Position numbers and translations under genes: made by a program. Below, in pieces: positions 1 through 7,418 of a stretch of DNA of 64,000 nt (positions are counted from its first letter, which is position 1; each line of letters opens with the position of its first letter). Origin of the DNA: Myxococcales bacterium (GTDB lineage: Bacteria > Myxococcota_A > Polyangia > Polyangiales > Ga0077539). The stretch spans positions 1 to 64,000 of the forward strand of contig JAEUKH010000041.1 of NCBI GenBank assembly GCA_016792845.1, written 5' to 3'. Under the pieces are notes generated by a model, which was not told the DNA's origin, did not search any database, and saw only the letters and a list, made by a program, of their open reading frames with translations.

Positions 1-222
1 CCCGTCGCCCCACTTTAGGTCCGCGGCGCGCTGCTGCGTTGCCGGGTCTCGACGGGCCAACAGCCCGTCTTCGCCCCGTCGCCTTGCATCACTTGCGCCC
101 CTTCGCGGTGCTCGGTCCGACGACTTGGTCGCGTCTCTAGCCCGCGCCGCTGACCATGTTGACAGTGTACACATCGCGCCCGGGCGACCGGCGCGCGGTG
201 TGATCGGTGCGGCGTGTCGGCG
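1..222. other. window edge, no gene seen
   Basis: No reading frame here resembles a known protein. The only feature is a short palindrome GTGTACAC near 167-174, next to a TTGACA-like hexamer. It lies downstream of hflX, which reads leftward and ends at 223. Confidence 0.4.
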
Positions 223-1677
223 CTACGACGCGAGCAGGGCGCCGAGACGCGCGTGCGCCGCGGCGGGGGCGCGGATGACGAAGCTGGCGCCCTCATCGTC
301 CCAGGTCTCTGAGACGACCCTGCCGGCGCTGTGGAGCTCGCCGATGAAGCGCGCCTGGGCGTGGGTGATGCGGTAGCTCAGCTCGGGCATGGTGGCCTCG
401 AAGGCCGCGACGATGGTGTCTCGCAGCCGCGCCACGCTCTCTTTGTCGACGGCGCTCACCTGCCACGCGTCGGGCTCTTCGACGCTGAGCATCTCGCGCT
501 CTTCGGGGCTCAGCCGATCGCACTTGTTGAGCACGAGGCGCCGCGCGATGTCGCCCGCGTCGATCTCGCCGAGCACCTGCCGGGTGACCTCGTATTGGGC
601 GCGCCACGCCGGGTCGCTCGCGTCGACGACGTGCAAGAGCAGCGACGCCTCGCGGGCCTCGTCGAGGGTCGAGCGAAACGACGCCACGAGGTCGTGCGGG
701 AGCTTCTTGATAAAGCCCACCGTGTCGCTCACCAAGATGCGCGGGTTGCTCTCGGGGAAGAGCGGCCGCACGGTGGTGTCGAGGGTCGCGAAGAGCTTGT
801 CGGCGACGTAGACCTCGCTCCCCGTGAGGGCCCGCATGAGCGAGCTCTTGCCCGCGTTGGTGTAGCCCACCAGCGCGACCCTGAGCGACTCCTGACGGCG
901 CGCCCGGCGCACGTCTTGTTCGTGCGCGATCGCGTCGAGCTCGCGCTTCAGCTCGGCGATGCGGTCGCGGATCTTGCGGCGGTCGAGCTCGATCGACGAC
1001 TCGCCCGCCCCTTTGCCGCCGATGCCGCCGCGCTGACGGTCGCCCCCGCCGGTCTCGCGGAGCTGCGGCGCGAGGTAGCCGAGCCGCGCGATCTCGACCT
1101 GGAGCCGGGCCTCGCGGCTGCGGGCGTGGCGGTGAAAGATCTCTAGAATCACGCCCGTCCGGTCGATCACCTCGGCCTCGGTGGCGCGCTGGAGGTTGCG
1201 GAGCTGGGTGGGCGTCATCTCGTGGTCGACCACGACGAGGGTGGCCTTCTCGCCCACTTCTTCTTCGCCCTCGGCGCCATCGTCTTCGTCGACGCCGTCG
1301 GCGCTGTCGGGGCCGTCGAGCGGGGCCGCGAGGGCGTCGGCCTGGGCCGCTTCGAGCGCCTGCGGGTCGGGCGCGGCAGGGTCGCCCTCGGCCGCATCGT
1401 CACGGTCGATTTTGCGCTTCTTCACCGTCGCGCCAGAGGGCACCACGCCGGTGCCGCCCGTCCACCGCGCGAGGAGGCGCAGCTTGCCGTCGCCCAGCAC
1501 CACGCCCGGGGCGAGCTTGTTACGGCGCTGCGTGACCCTGCCCACGGTGCGATGCCCGAGGGTCTCGACCAGGCGCTGAAGCTCGGCGAGGCTCGACAAA
1601 AACTCGGCCTCGGTCACCTCAGGGAGCTGAACCCCGACCAACACCGCCGACACAACCTGCGGCCTTCGATCAACCAT
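223..1677 (-). CDS. hflX: GTPase HflX
   Basis: Ribosome-associated GTPase of the Obg-HflX class that splits or rescues stalled 70S ribosomes. About 484 residues from the chosen ATG. The N-terminal HflX domain begins with AVLVGVQLPE; a glycine-rich linker (GGGDRQRGGIGGKGAGE) is followed by a coiled-coil helix and the G domain: G1 GYTNAGKSS near residues 271-279, G3 DTVGF near 318, G4 NKCD near 384. The frame stays open to 1752, with another ATG at 1695, but conservation starts at 1677. Odd: about 65 residues rich in Asp, Glu and Ala (roughly 76-143) are inserted in the N-terminal domain, which is normally compact. Divergent from the DTW gene across 125 bp. Confidence 0.95.
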   Translation of the reverse strand: MVDRRPQVVSAVLVGVQLPEVTEAEFLSSLAELQRLVETLGHRTVGRVTQRRNKLAPGVVLGDGKLRLLARWTGGTGVVPSGATVKKRKIDRDDAAEGDPAAPDPQALEAAQADALAAPLDGPDSADGVDEDDGAEGEEEVGEKATLVVVDHEMTPTQLRNLQRATEAEVIDRTGVILEIFHRHARSREARLQVEIARLGYLAPQLRETGGGDRQRGGIGGKGAGESSIELDRRKIRDRIAELKRELDAIAHEQDVRRARRQESLRVALVGYTNAGKSSLMRALTGSEVYVADKLFATLDTTVRPLFPESNPRILVSDTVGFIKKLPHDLVASFRSTLDEAREASLLLHVVDASDPAWRAQYEVTRQVLGEIDAGDIARRLVLNKCDRLSPEEREMLSVEEPDAWQVSAVDKESVARLRDTIVAAFEATMPELSYRITHAQARFIGELHSAGRVVSETWDDEGASFVIRAPAAAHARLGALLAS

Positions 1678-1802
1678 CTCTGAACGGTGACTCATTCGGG
1701 GCGCGAGTCGTAGCACTCTCTGAGGGCATGACAAAGCCGCGCGGCATTTCACGCGGTGCTCCCTTGCGTGGGCGGCGTCGCCGGGAGTAGACCGCCCGGG
1801 CC

Positions 1803-2507
1803 ATGGCCCCCATTTCTCCGCCCGATGTGATCACCAGCGCGCTCGATTGGGTTCGCGAGCGTGTCACTCCGCTCAGCGCCCGCACCCGCGTTTTGATCCT
1901 CCAACACCCGCAGGAGCAAGACGTCACCCTGGGCACGGCGCCCCTCCTGGCGGCCACGCTCCCGAAGGCCGTCACCGTGCGGGTGGGCCTCTCGTGGCCC
2001 TCGTTCGCGGCCTGCCTCGGCGAAGACGACGTCGACCCCGCGCACTGGGTGGTGCTCTACCCGGGCTCGCTCAAGCGCGCGCTCACCCCCGAAGAGCTCG
2101 CCTCGCCGGTGGTGCTCCTCGACCGCGCCGGGCAGCCCCTCGCGCCGGGCGCCAGGGTCGACGGCGTGGTGGTGCTCGACGGCACCTGGAGCCAGGCCAA
2201 GACCCTCTGGTGGCGCAACGCGTGGATGCTCAAGCTCGGCCGCGCCGTGCTGCACCCGCGCGAGCCCGGGATCTACGGCAAGCTCCGCAAAGAGCCGCGC
2301 CGCGAGGCCGTCTCGACCCTCGAAGCCGTGGCCGAGGTCTTGGTCGCCAACGGCGAACCCGAGGGCACCCGCGACACTCTTCGGAAGCTCATGCGCACCA
2401 TGGTGCAGCGCGCCCGCGACGCGCGAAAGACCGCCCCGAAGGCGGCCGCGCCCGGGCCCGCGACCGACGAGGGCGACGATGTCGACGAGGGGCGCGACGA
2501 GGGCTGA
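1803..2507 (+). CDS. DTW-domain tRNA-uridine aminocarboxypropyltransferase
   Basis: 234 residues, the usual size for the DTW family (TapT/TuaA). These enzymes transfer the 3-amino-3-carboxypropyl group of S-adenosylmethionine to a uridine of tRNA, giving acp3U. The signature is LDGTWSQAKTLWWRN near residues 123-137, followed by the conserved basic stretch around YGKLRKEPRREAVSTLEA. Short version without the N-terminal zinc ribbon found in E. coli TapT. The last 30 residues are Ala/Pro- and then Asp-rich and probably disordered. Family assignment is firm; the tRNA position modified cannot be read from sequence. Confidence 0.85.
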   Translation: MAPISPPDVITSALDWVRERVTPLSARTRVLILQHPQEQDVTLGTAPLLAATLPKAVTVRVGLSWPSFAACLGEDDVDPAHWVVLYPGSLKRALTPEELASPVVLLDRAGQPLAPGARVDGVVVLDGTWSQAKTLWWRNAWMLKLGRAVLHPREPGIYGKLRKEPRREAVSTLEAVAEVLVANGEPEGTRDTLRKLMRTMVQRARDARKTAPKAAAPGPATDEGDDVDEGRDEG

Positions 2508-2578
2508 GCCCGTGAACGGCGGGGCGCCCCGGGTTGTGGCCTGGGGTTCACGCAAGCGCCCTGAATTTCACGAAGATA

Positions 2579-2607
2579 TGAACACCTGACCGCAGGCACC
2601 GTATATG
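2579..2607 (+). promoter_or_regulatory. candidate promoter for the lipoprotein pair
   Basis: A -35-like TGAACA (2579-2584) and a -10-like TATATG (2602-2607) are separated by exactly 17 bp in the 244-bp gap before the lipoprotein at 2752. Each hexamer matches consensus at four of six positions. It sits in a short AT-richer patch of an otherwise GC-rich gap. Confidence 0.35.
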
Positions 2608-2751
2608 CTCCCGCGCCGTGAAAAGTGCCCTCTGAGGTGTTCGGCGTGTGGTGCGTCGTCTCGGGGGCAAATCAAGGTAGAGTCCGGCGCCGGGCGCGGT
2701 GGGGGCGAGCTCGCCGTCTGCGCGTGGGGCTCTAGAAGATCGAGGACTGTC

Positions 2752-3783
2752 ATGGCACTTGCGATGTGGAAGAGTGTGACCCGCGGGATGTTCCTCGCGG
2801 CGGTGATGACCGGGGCGATGGGGTGTCCGCGTACGGCGACGTTCACGGTGACGCGCCCTGCGATGTTGAACGCCTCGGCGGTGGGCAACACGATGTCGAT
2901 GGGCCCCATCGCGGTGCCGCGCGGCGCGCCCCAAGACATGCAGGCCGCGGCCGAGATCACCGCCGACCTCCAGAACCGCATCAGCCACAGCTTGAACGCG
3001 CAGATCCGGCTCCTCGCCGCGGGCGGCGGCGTGGTGATCACCGGCGCGATCCTCGGCAACGACTACGGCGAGCGCCAAGAGGTCGTCGACCGCACCTGCA
3101 CCCGCTCGGTGCCCGTAGGCAACGGCCAGTTTCGCGCTGAAAACTACGCCTGTCGCGACCTCCGCCGCATCGGAGTCGCGTCGGCGCAGATTCAGTTTCA
3201 GATCACCCACGGCCAGTCGGGCGAGGTGCTCTTCAACCAGACCTACCAAGACAGCCGCACGGTCACCACGGTGGGCATCCGTTCGGCCTACGAGAACCGC
3301 GACCCGGCCTTCATCGACGGCGGCGCGCTCTTGCACAACGTGCGCACCGACCTCGTCGAGCATTTCGCGCACGTCATTCTGCCCTGGCAAGAGAACGTGA
3401 CCGTGGTCTTCGAAGACTGCGACGGCGAGAACCGCTGCCGCGAGGGCTACAACCTCGTGCAGGCCGGCAACCTCGCCGCCGCCGAGCCGCTCTTCACGCA
3501 AGTGATCGGCGAGTACGCGGCCCCCGGGTCGACGGTGCCGCCGAACCTGGCCGAGCGCGTCGGCGAGGCCTTCTACAACCGCGGCATCACCCGCTCGTAC
3601 CTCGGGCGGTATTCGCTCGCGGTGGCCGACCTCACCCGCGCCATCGCCCTGCGCCCCGACGAATCAGAGTGGAACGCGCAGCTCGAAAACGCGCGCCAGA
3701 TGGCCCGCGACCAGGAGTCGCTGCGGCAACAGGGCGCCGCGCAGAACGAGACCCAGAACGTGCAGCAGGCGGGTACGCCATGA
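2752..3783 (+). CDS. lipoprotein with C-terminal TPR-like region
   Basis: 343 residues from the ATG at 2752; the open frame runs back to 2605, but only this start places a signal peptide correctly. The signal ends in lipobox TGAMGC, with Cys25 as the predicted lipidated residue. The middle (about 60-220) is a beta-rich domain I do not recognise, containing two Cys residues within CRDLRRIG and RTCTRS. Residues about 225-325 form TPR-like helical hairpins (GYNLVQAGNLAAAEPLF; YNRGITRSYLGRYSLAVADLTRAI). The C-terminus is Gln/Asn-rich. It overlaps the following OmpA-like gene by 4 bp (ATGA), so the two are co-translated. Probably a cell-envelope protein; exact role unknown. Confidence 0.8.
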   Translation: MALAMWKSVTRGMFLAAVMTGAMGCPRTATFTVTRPAMLNASAVGNTMSMGPIAVPRGAPQDMQAAAEITADLQNRISHSLNAQIRLLAAGGGVVITGAILGNDYGERQEVVDRTCTRSVPVGNGQFRAENYACRDLRRIGVASAQIQFQITHGQSGEVLFNQTYQDSRTVTTVGIRSAYENRDPAFIDGGALLHNVRTDLVEHFAHVILPWQENVTVVFEDCDGENRCREGYNLVQAGNLAAAEPLFTQVIGEYAAPGSTVPPNLAERVGEAFYNRGITRSYLGRYSLAVADLTRAIALRPDESEWNAQLENARQMARDQESLRQQGAAQNETQNVQQAGTP

Positions 3784-5234
3784 CCGCGGGTGCTTCGCAA
3801 CGTCCCAGCTTCGCCCGCGCTGCGCTGGCGACGGCGCTCACCCTCGGGTCGTCGTGCGCGCTGTGGTCGTGCGTGACGCAGCAGAGCGCCACCCCGTCGC
3901 AGAACAACGCCGCCATCGCAGCGCAGAACGCCGCTTTCTACCAAGAGCAGATCGTCACCGCGCGGCAGGCGCTCGAGCGGCAAGAGTGGGAGGCCGCGCG
4001 GCAGAGCCTCGAAGGGGTCGTCGAGGCGGTGCCGCCGACCGATCCGTTGGGGGCCGAGGCGCGCGCGGGGCTCGCCCGCATCGCCTTCGAGCTCGGCGAT
4101 TACACCCGCGCCGCGCAGCTCGGCGCTGAGGTGCCCGCGAGCTCGAACTGGGCCATCAGCGCGCTCGAATCGCGCGGGCTCGCGCAGCTCTTCTCGTGCA
4201 ACTTTGAGGGCGCGACGCAGACCTTCTACCAGCTCCGCGAGGTCGACGCGCCGCGCGGTCAGGTCTGGCTCGGGGTCGCCGCCGCGTGGACCGGCGCCGA
4301 CGCCAACGCCGAGCGAGAGCTCTCGGGCGTCATCGCGCAGAACGCCTCGAACGAGCACGGCCCCAACGCCAGATTCTACCTCACCCAGCTCGCGCTCTGG
4401 CAGCGCCGCCCCGGGCCCGCGCAGCGCTACCTGCAACAGCTCCAGAGCGCGAGCCCCGACTACCTCACGACCCTCGATCAGCGAGGGCAGAACTGGCTCC
4501 AGCGCCACACCCACCTCATGCGGGCGTACTTCACCTTTGACACCCTCGCGCGGCTCGGTCGGCTCACCCGCGCCGCCACGGTGACGGCGCAAGACCAGCG
4601 GGCCGACGAGGCCCTCCGGATGCTCCAACAGAACCCCGGGGCGTGCGGCGAGCAGGTCACCCGCCTCGCGCAGGCCCGTCAGGCGAGCGCCAACGACCGC
4701 GCGGCCTACGCCGACGCGACCCGCGACCGAGACGGCGACGGCGTGCCCGACCGCGAAGACCGCTGCCCCGACGAGGCCGAGACCCGCAACGGCATCTCAG
4801 ACGACGACGGCTGCGCCGAGTCGACCGCGGCCATCGAGGTCGAGGGCAACCAGATTCGCATCCGTTCGGGCTTCGCCATCAACTTCGGCCCCGGCGACGA
4901 CCGCATGCTCGACGCCTCGCGGGGCGTCATCGAGCAGCTGGCGCAGCTCCTCCAGAGCCCGCAATACGCTTGGGTTCGCCGCATTCGGCTCGACGGGCAC
5001 ACCGACAATACGGGCGACCCCGCGGTGAACCTCGGCCTGAGCGAGCGGCGCGTCCGGAGCGTCGGCGCGGCCCTCGTGGGGCGCGGCATCGACCGCGGGC
5101 GCATCACCTTCCAGGCGTACGGCTCGACCCGACCGATCGACCCGAGCGACAACGATCAGGCCCGCGCCTCGAACCGACGCGTCGAGATCTTCATCGTCGA
5201 CCCGCCGATGTTCGGCGGCGTTCGCGCCCAGTAA
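3780..5234 (+). CDS. OmpA-family lipoprotein with TPR and Ca-binding-type repeat
   Basis: 484 residues. The signal peptide is followed by two possible lipobox Cys (LGSSC, Cys26, or ALWSC, Cys31), so an outer-membrane lipoprotein is likely. Residues 45-250 are TPR-like helices. A short thrombospondin-type-3-like segment DRDGDGVPDREDRCPDE (about 318-335) precedes a C-terminal OmpA/Pal peptidoglycan-binding domain (about 358-480) with the conserved RLDGHTDNTG and LSERRVRSV segments. This order is typical of envelope-anchoring proteins in Myxococcota. It starts inside the stop codon of the TPR lipoprotein, so the pair may form one envelope complex. Convergent with the kinase gene. Confidence 0.88.
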   Translation: MTAGASQRPSFARAALATALTLGSSCALWSCVTQQSATPSQNNAAIAAQNAAFYQEQIVTARQALERQEWEAARQSLEGVVEAVPPTDPLGAEARAGLARIAFELGDYTRAAQLGAEVPASSNWAISALESRGLAQLFSCNFEGATQTFYQLREVDAPRGQVWLGVAAAWTGADANAERELSGVIAQNASNEHGPNARFYLTQLALWQRRPGPAQRYLQQLQSASPDYLTTLDQRGQNWLQRHTHLMRAYFTFDTLARLGRLTRAATVTAQDQRADEALRMLQQNPGACGEQVTRLAQARQASANDRAAYADATRDRDGDGVPDREDRCPDEAETRNGISDDDGCAESTAAIEVEGNQIRIRSGFAINFGPGDDRMLDASRGVIEQLAQLLQSPQYAWVRRIRLDGHTDNTGDPAVNLGLSERRVRSVGAALVGRGIDRGRITFQAYGSTRPIDPSDNDQARASNRRVEIFIVDPPMFGGVRAQ

Positions 5235-5238
5235 GCGT

Positions 5239-5275
5239 CCGGCACGGTGCGGGGTGTTCGCGCGCCCCGCGCCGG
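5239..5275. terminator. bidirectional hairpin terminator
   Basis: Inverted repeat between the converging OmpA-like and kinase genes: CCGGC (5239-5243) and GCGGGG (5249-5254) pair with CCCCGC (5265-5270) and GCCGG (5271-5275). That is 11 G-C pairs with one 5-nt bulge and a 10-nt loop. There is no T-tract. Confidence 0.55.
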
Positions 5276-5277
5276 TC

Positions 5278-6942
5278 TTAGCCCGCGCGCTTGAGGATGA
5301 ACGCCGCGGCCGCGAGCGCGATCAAGAGCACCACCGCGATGGCGATCACGAGCTTCGGGTCGCGCGGCGCCGCGTCAGCTTTGACCGCGGCGAGCTGAGC
5401 CGTCGGCTCGCGCACCGCCGAGACGGGGCCCGAGGCGCTCGGCTCGGCCAGCGCTGTCGCGCTCGCAGACGACGGTGCGTCGCGTGTCGCAGGGCTCAGG
5501 TCGTCGGCCGCGCCTTGGTGCGACGGGCTCGGCGGCGGCGTCGTGGGCGAGCCGCCCGGGCGCGGCGAGAACACCGTGCGGGCGAAGCCGATCTCGTCAT
5601 CGTGACTCTCTTCGGGCACGATCGCGGGCGTCGCCGCGGTGGGCCGCGCCACGGGGATCGACGACGAAGACACAAAGGGCTGCGCCTTTGACGGCGCCAT
5701 CGACCCGCCCGCGCCCCCCGCGCTCGGAGGGGCGCCCATCGCACCCGGCGCACGCAGCGACGCCGCGAGGCCGCCCGGCGCACTCGGGGCGCGCACGCTC
5801 GGCACCGACTTCATGTCGATGACGGGGGCCGGGCGCATCACCGTCGCGACGTCGTCTTCGCCGTCATACTCTTCGTCGTGCTGACGGGTGAGCAAGATGC
5901 CGTTCTCGTGGCGCACGCCCGGCGGCGGGCCGGCCCGCGCCGTCGTGTCGAGGTCGAGCACCTCGGGCTCGGGCATACGACGGCTCTCGACGGGTGAGCC
6001 CGCCGACGAGAGGGTCAGCATCGAGGCGCCCCGAAGCGGGTTCGGCACGCCCGGCATCAACACGGGCCCGAGCGCCGAGAGAGCCTCATTGGCGTCGGCG
6101 AAGCGCGCCGCGGTGTCGCGCACCACGGCCTTGGCGAACCACCCATCGAAGGCCGGAGAGGGCACCACGCCGCCGAGCGAGCGCGCCCGCACGCTGGCCG
6201 TCTCAAGGGGCTGCAAGAGCAGCTCGACGAGCACCTCGCGGATGGGGGGGTTCGGCACGTTCCCGCTCTTCCAGTAAGCTTTGCCGGTGAGGAGGCGGAA
6301 GGCGATGAGCCCGAGCGGCCACACATCGGTGGCGGGCGCGAGCTTGCCCTTCTGGGCTTGCTCGGGGGCCATCCACATGGGCGACCCGACCGCGGCCGTG
6401 GTGTCTGTCTGCTGCGACTCTTCAGAGATCTTCGAGATGCCGAAGTCGAGTACCTTCACCGAGAAGGGCGCGTCGCTCCGTTGGGCCGGCGCGATCAGCA
6501 CGTTCTGAAGCTTCAGGTCGCGGTGCACGACGCCCATTCGATGCGCCGCGCCGATGCCGTGGCAGAGCTGCCGGAAGATCTCGTAGACCTCTTCGGCCGG
6601 CAGCGGACCGCGGTTCTTCGCGTAGGTCTCAAGGTCTTCGCCCTTGATGTACTCCATCGCGATCCACGGGGTCTCGAGGGCGTCGTCGATGCCCGCGCCG
6701 AGCACCTTCACCACATGGTCGCTCTCGATGCGCGCCGCGATCTTGGCCTCTTGGGTGAAGCGCTCGCGGCTCTTCATGTCGTCAAGAAGCTGCGGGTGCA
6801 TCACCTTGAGCGCGCGCTCGACACCGGTGCTCTCTTGCTCTGCGATGTAGACGGCGCCCATGCCGCCCTTGGCCAACATCCGAACGATTTTGTAGTCACG
6901 CCCGACCAGGGTGCCGGGCTTGAGCCGAAGAGCGCTCGCCAT
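5278..6942 (-). CDS. Ser/Thr protein kinase with C-terminal membrane anchor
   Basis: 554 residues. Hanks-type kinase domain at about 16-280: glycine loop LAKGGMGAVY, Lys46 in ALKVM, catalytic HRDLKLQN (140-147), DFG at 166-168, and an activation segment with SPMWMAPEQ. The linker (about 310-525) is low complexity (Pro/Ala/Ser). A single hydrophobic helix near 531-549 ends in KRAG, so the kinase is cytoplasmic with essentially no external sensor. It lies 83 bp downstream of the PAAR-like gene on the same strand, so it may belong to the secretion-accessory unit. T6SS loci often carry a regulatory kinase (PpkA-type); that parallel is an inference. Confidence 0.92.
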   Translation of the reverse strand: MASALRLKPGTLVGRDYKIVRMLAKGGMGAVYIAEQESTGVERALKVMHPQLLDDMKSRERFTQEAKIAARIESDHVVKVLGAGIDDALETPWIAMEYIKGEDLETYAKNRGPLPAEEVYEIFRQLCHGIGAAHRMGVVHRDLKLQNVLIAPAQRSDAPFSVKVLDFGISKISEESQQTDTTAAVGSPMWMAPEQAQKGKLAPATDVWPLGLIAFRLLTGKAYWKSGNVPNPPIREVLVELLLQPLETASVRARSLGGVVPSPAFDGWFAKAVVRDTAARFADANEALSALGPVLMPGVPNPLRGASMLTLSSAGSPVESRRMPEPEVLDLDTTARAGPPPGVRHENGILLTRQHDEEYDGEDDVATVMRPAPVIDMKSVPSVRAPSAPGGLAASLRAPGAMGAPPSAGGAGGSMAPSKAQPFVSSSSIPVARPTAATPAIVPEESHDDEIGFARTVFSPRPGGSPTTPPPSPSHQGAADDLSPATRDAPSSASATALAEPSASGPVSAVREPTAQLAAVKADAAPRDPKLVIAIAVVLLIALAAAAFILKRAG

Positions 6943-6976
6943 CGTTAGACCTGAGACTCTACCTTTCTTCTCATCG

Positions 6977-6995
6977 CATTCCTACGAGCGGAATG
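6977..6995. promoter_or_regulatory. inverted repeat upstream of kinase gene
   Basis: CATTCC (6977-6982), 7-bp spacer, GGAATG (6990-6995), centred about 43 bp upstream of the kinase ATG in the gap after the PAAR-like gene. It could be an operator or a weak intercistronic hairpin. Confidence 0.25.
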
Positions 6996-7025
6996 TTTGC
7001 CACGCCGTTTCGCGCCCCGCACACG

Positions 7026-7415
7026 CTACCCGATGTCGACGAGGGTCTGGCTCGGCGCGATCTGCGCGCCCACGGCGTTGTTGTTGTTGTGGGTGGTGAC
7101 GTCGGTGAGGGTAACCACAGGGTTGCCTTCGATGAGCACCTTCGGCTTGCCCACGACATAGCGCACCGGGCCCTTGATCGTACCCGAGGCGACGCCCCCG
7201 CCCGCGGTGCCCGCTTCGTCGCCGGTCGACAAGGGCATGAACGAAGCTTTGTGCAGCGCGGGCATGTTCTGAATCTTCACCACGACCGAGAACATCACCG
7301 CCGTCGCGCACTCTGCGGTGTTCGGATACGGGATGGGCACCGGCACCACGATGGGCGTCAAGCACACATCGGGGAAAGCGAAACAGGTGCCCGCGGCCTT
7401 GCTCGATGCGTACAT
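7026..7415 (-). CDS. PAAR-like (DUF4150) protein
   Basis: 129 residues. The composition and layout match the PAAR-like DUF4150/Tox-PAAR-like family, small beta-rich tip proteins that cap the VgrG spike of type VI secretion systems and bind effectors. Seen: FPDVCLTPI and VPVPIPYPN near the N-terminus, then a glycine-rich loop, VLIEGNPVVTLTDVTTHNNNN and a final VGAQIAPSQT, as in this family. No toxin domain is fused. It begins 3 bp after the pentapeptide protein stop. Genes encoding the sheath, tube, VgrG and ClpV are not in this window, so the system it serves must be encoded elsewhere. Confidence 0.8.
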   Translation of the reverse strand: MYASSKAAGTCFAFPDVCLTPIVVPVPIPYPNTAECATAVMFSVVVKIQNMPALHKASFMPLSTGDEAGTAGGGVASGTIKGPVRYVVGKPKVLIEGNPVVTLTDVTTHNNNNAVGAQIAPSQTLVDIG

Positions 7416-7418
7416 GCC

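Noticed and set aside
160..176. GTGTACAC palindrome as an operator
   Set aside because: Only 8 bp, single copy, at the window edge and downstream of hflX.
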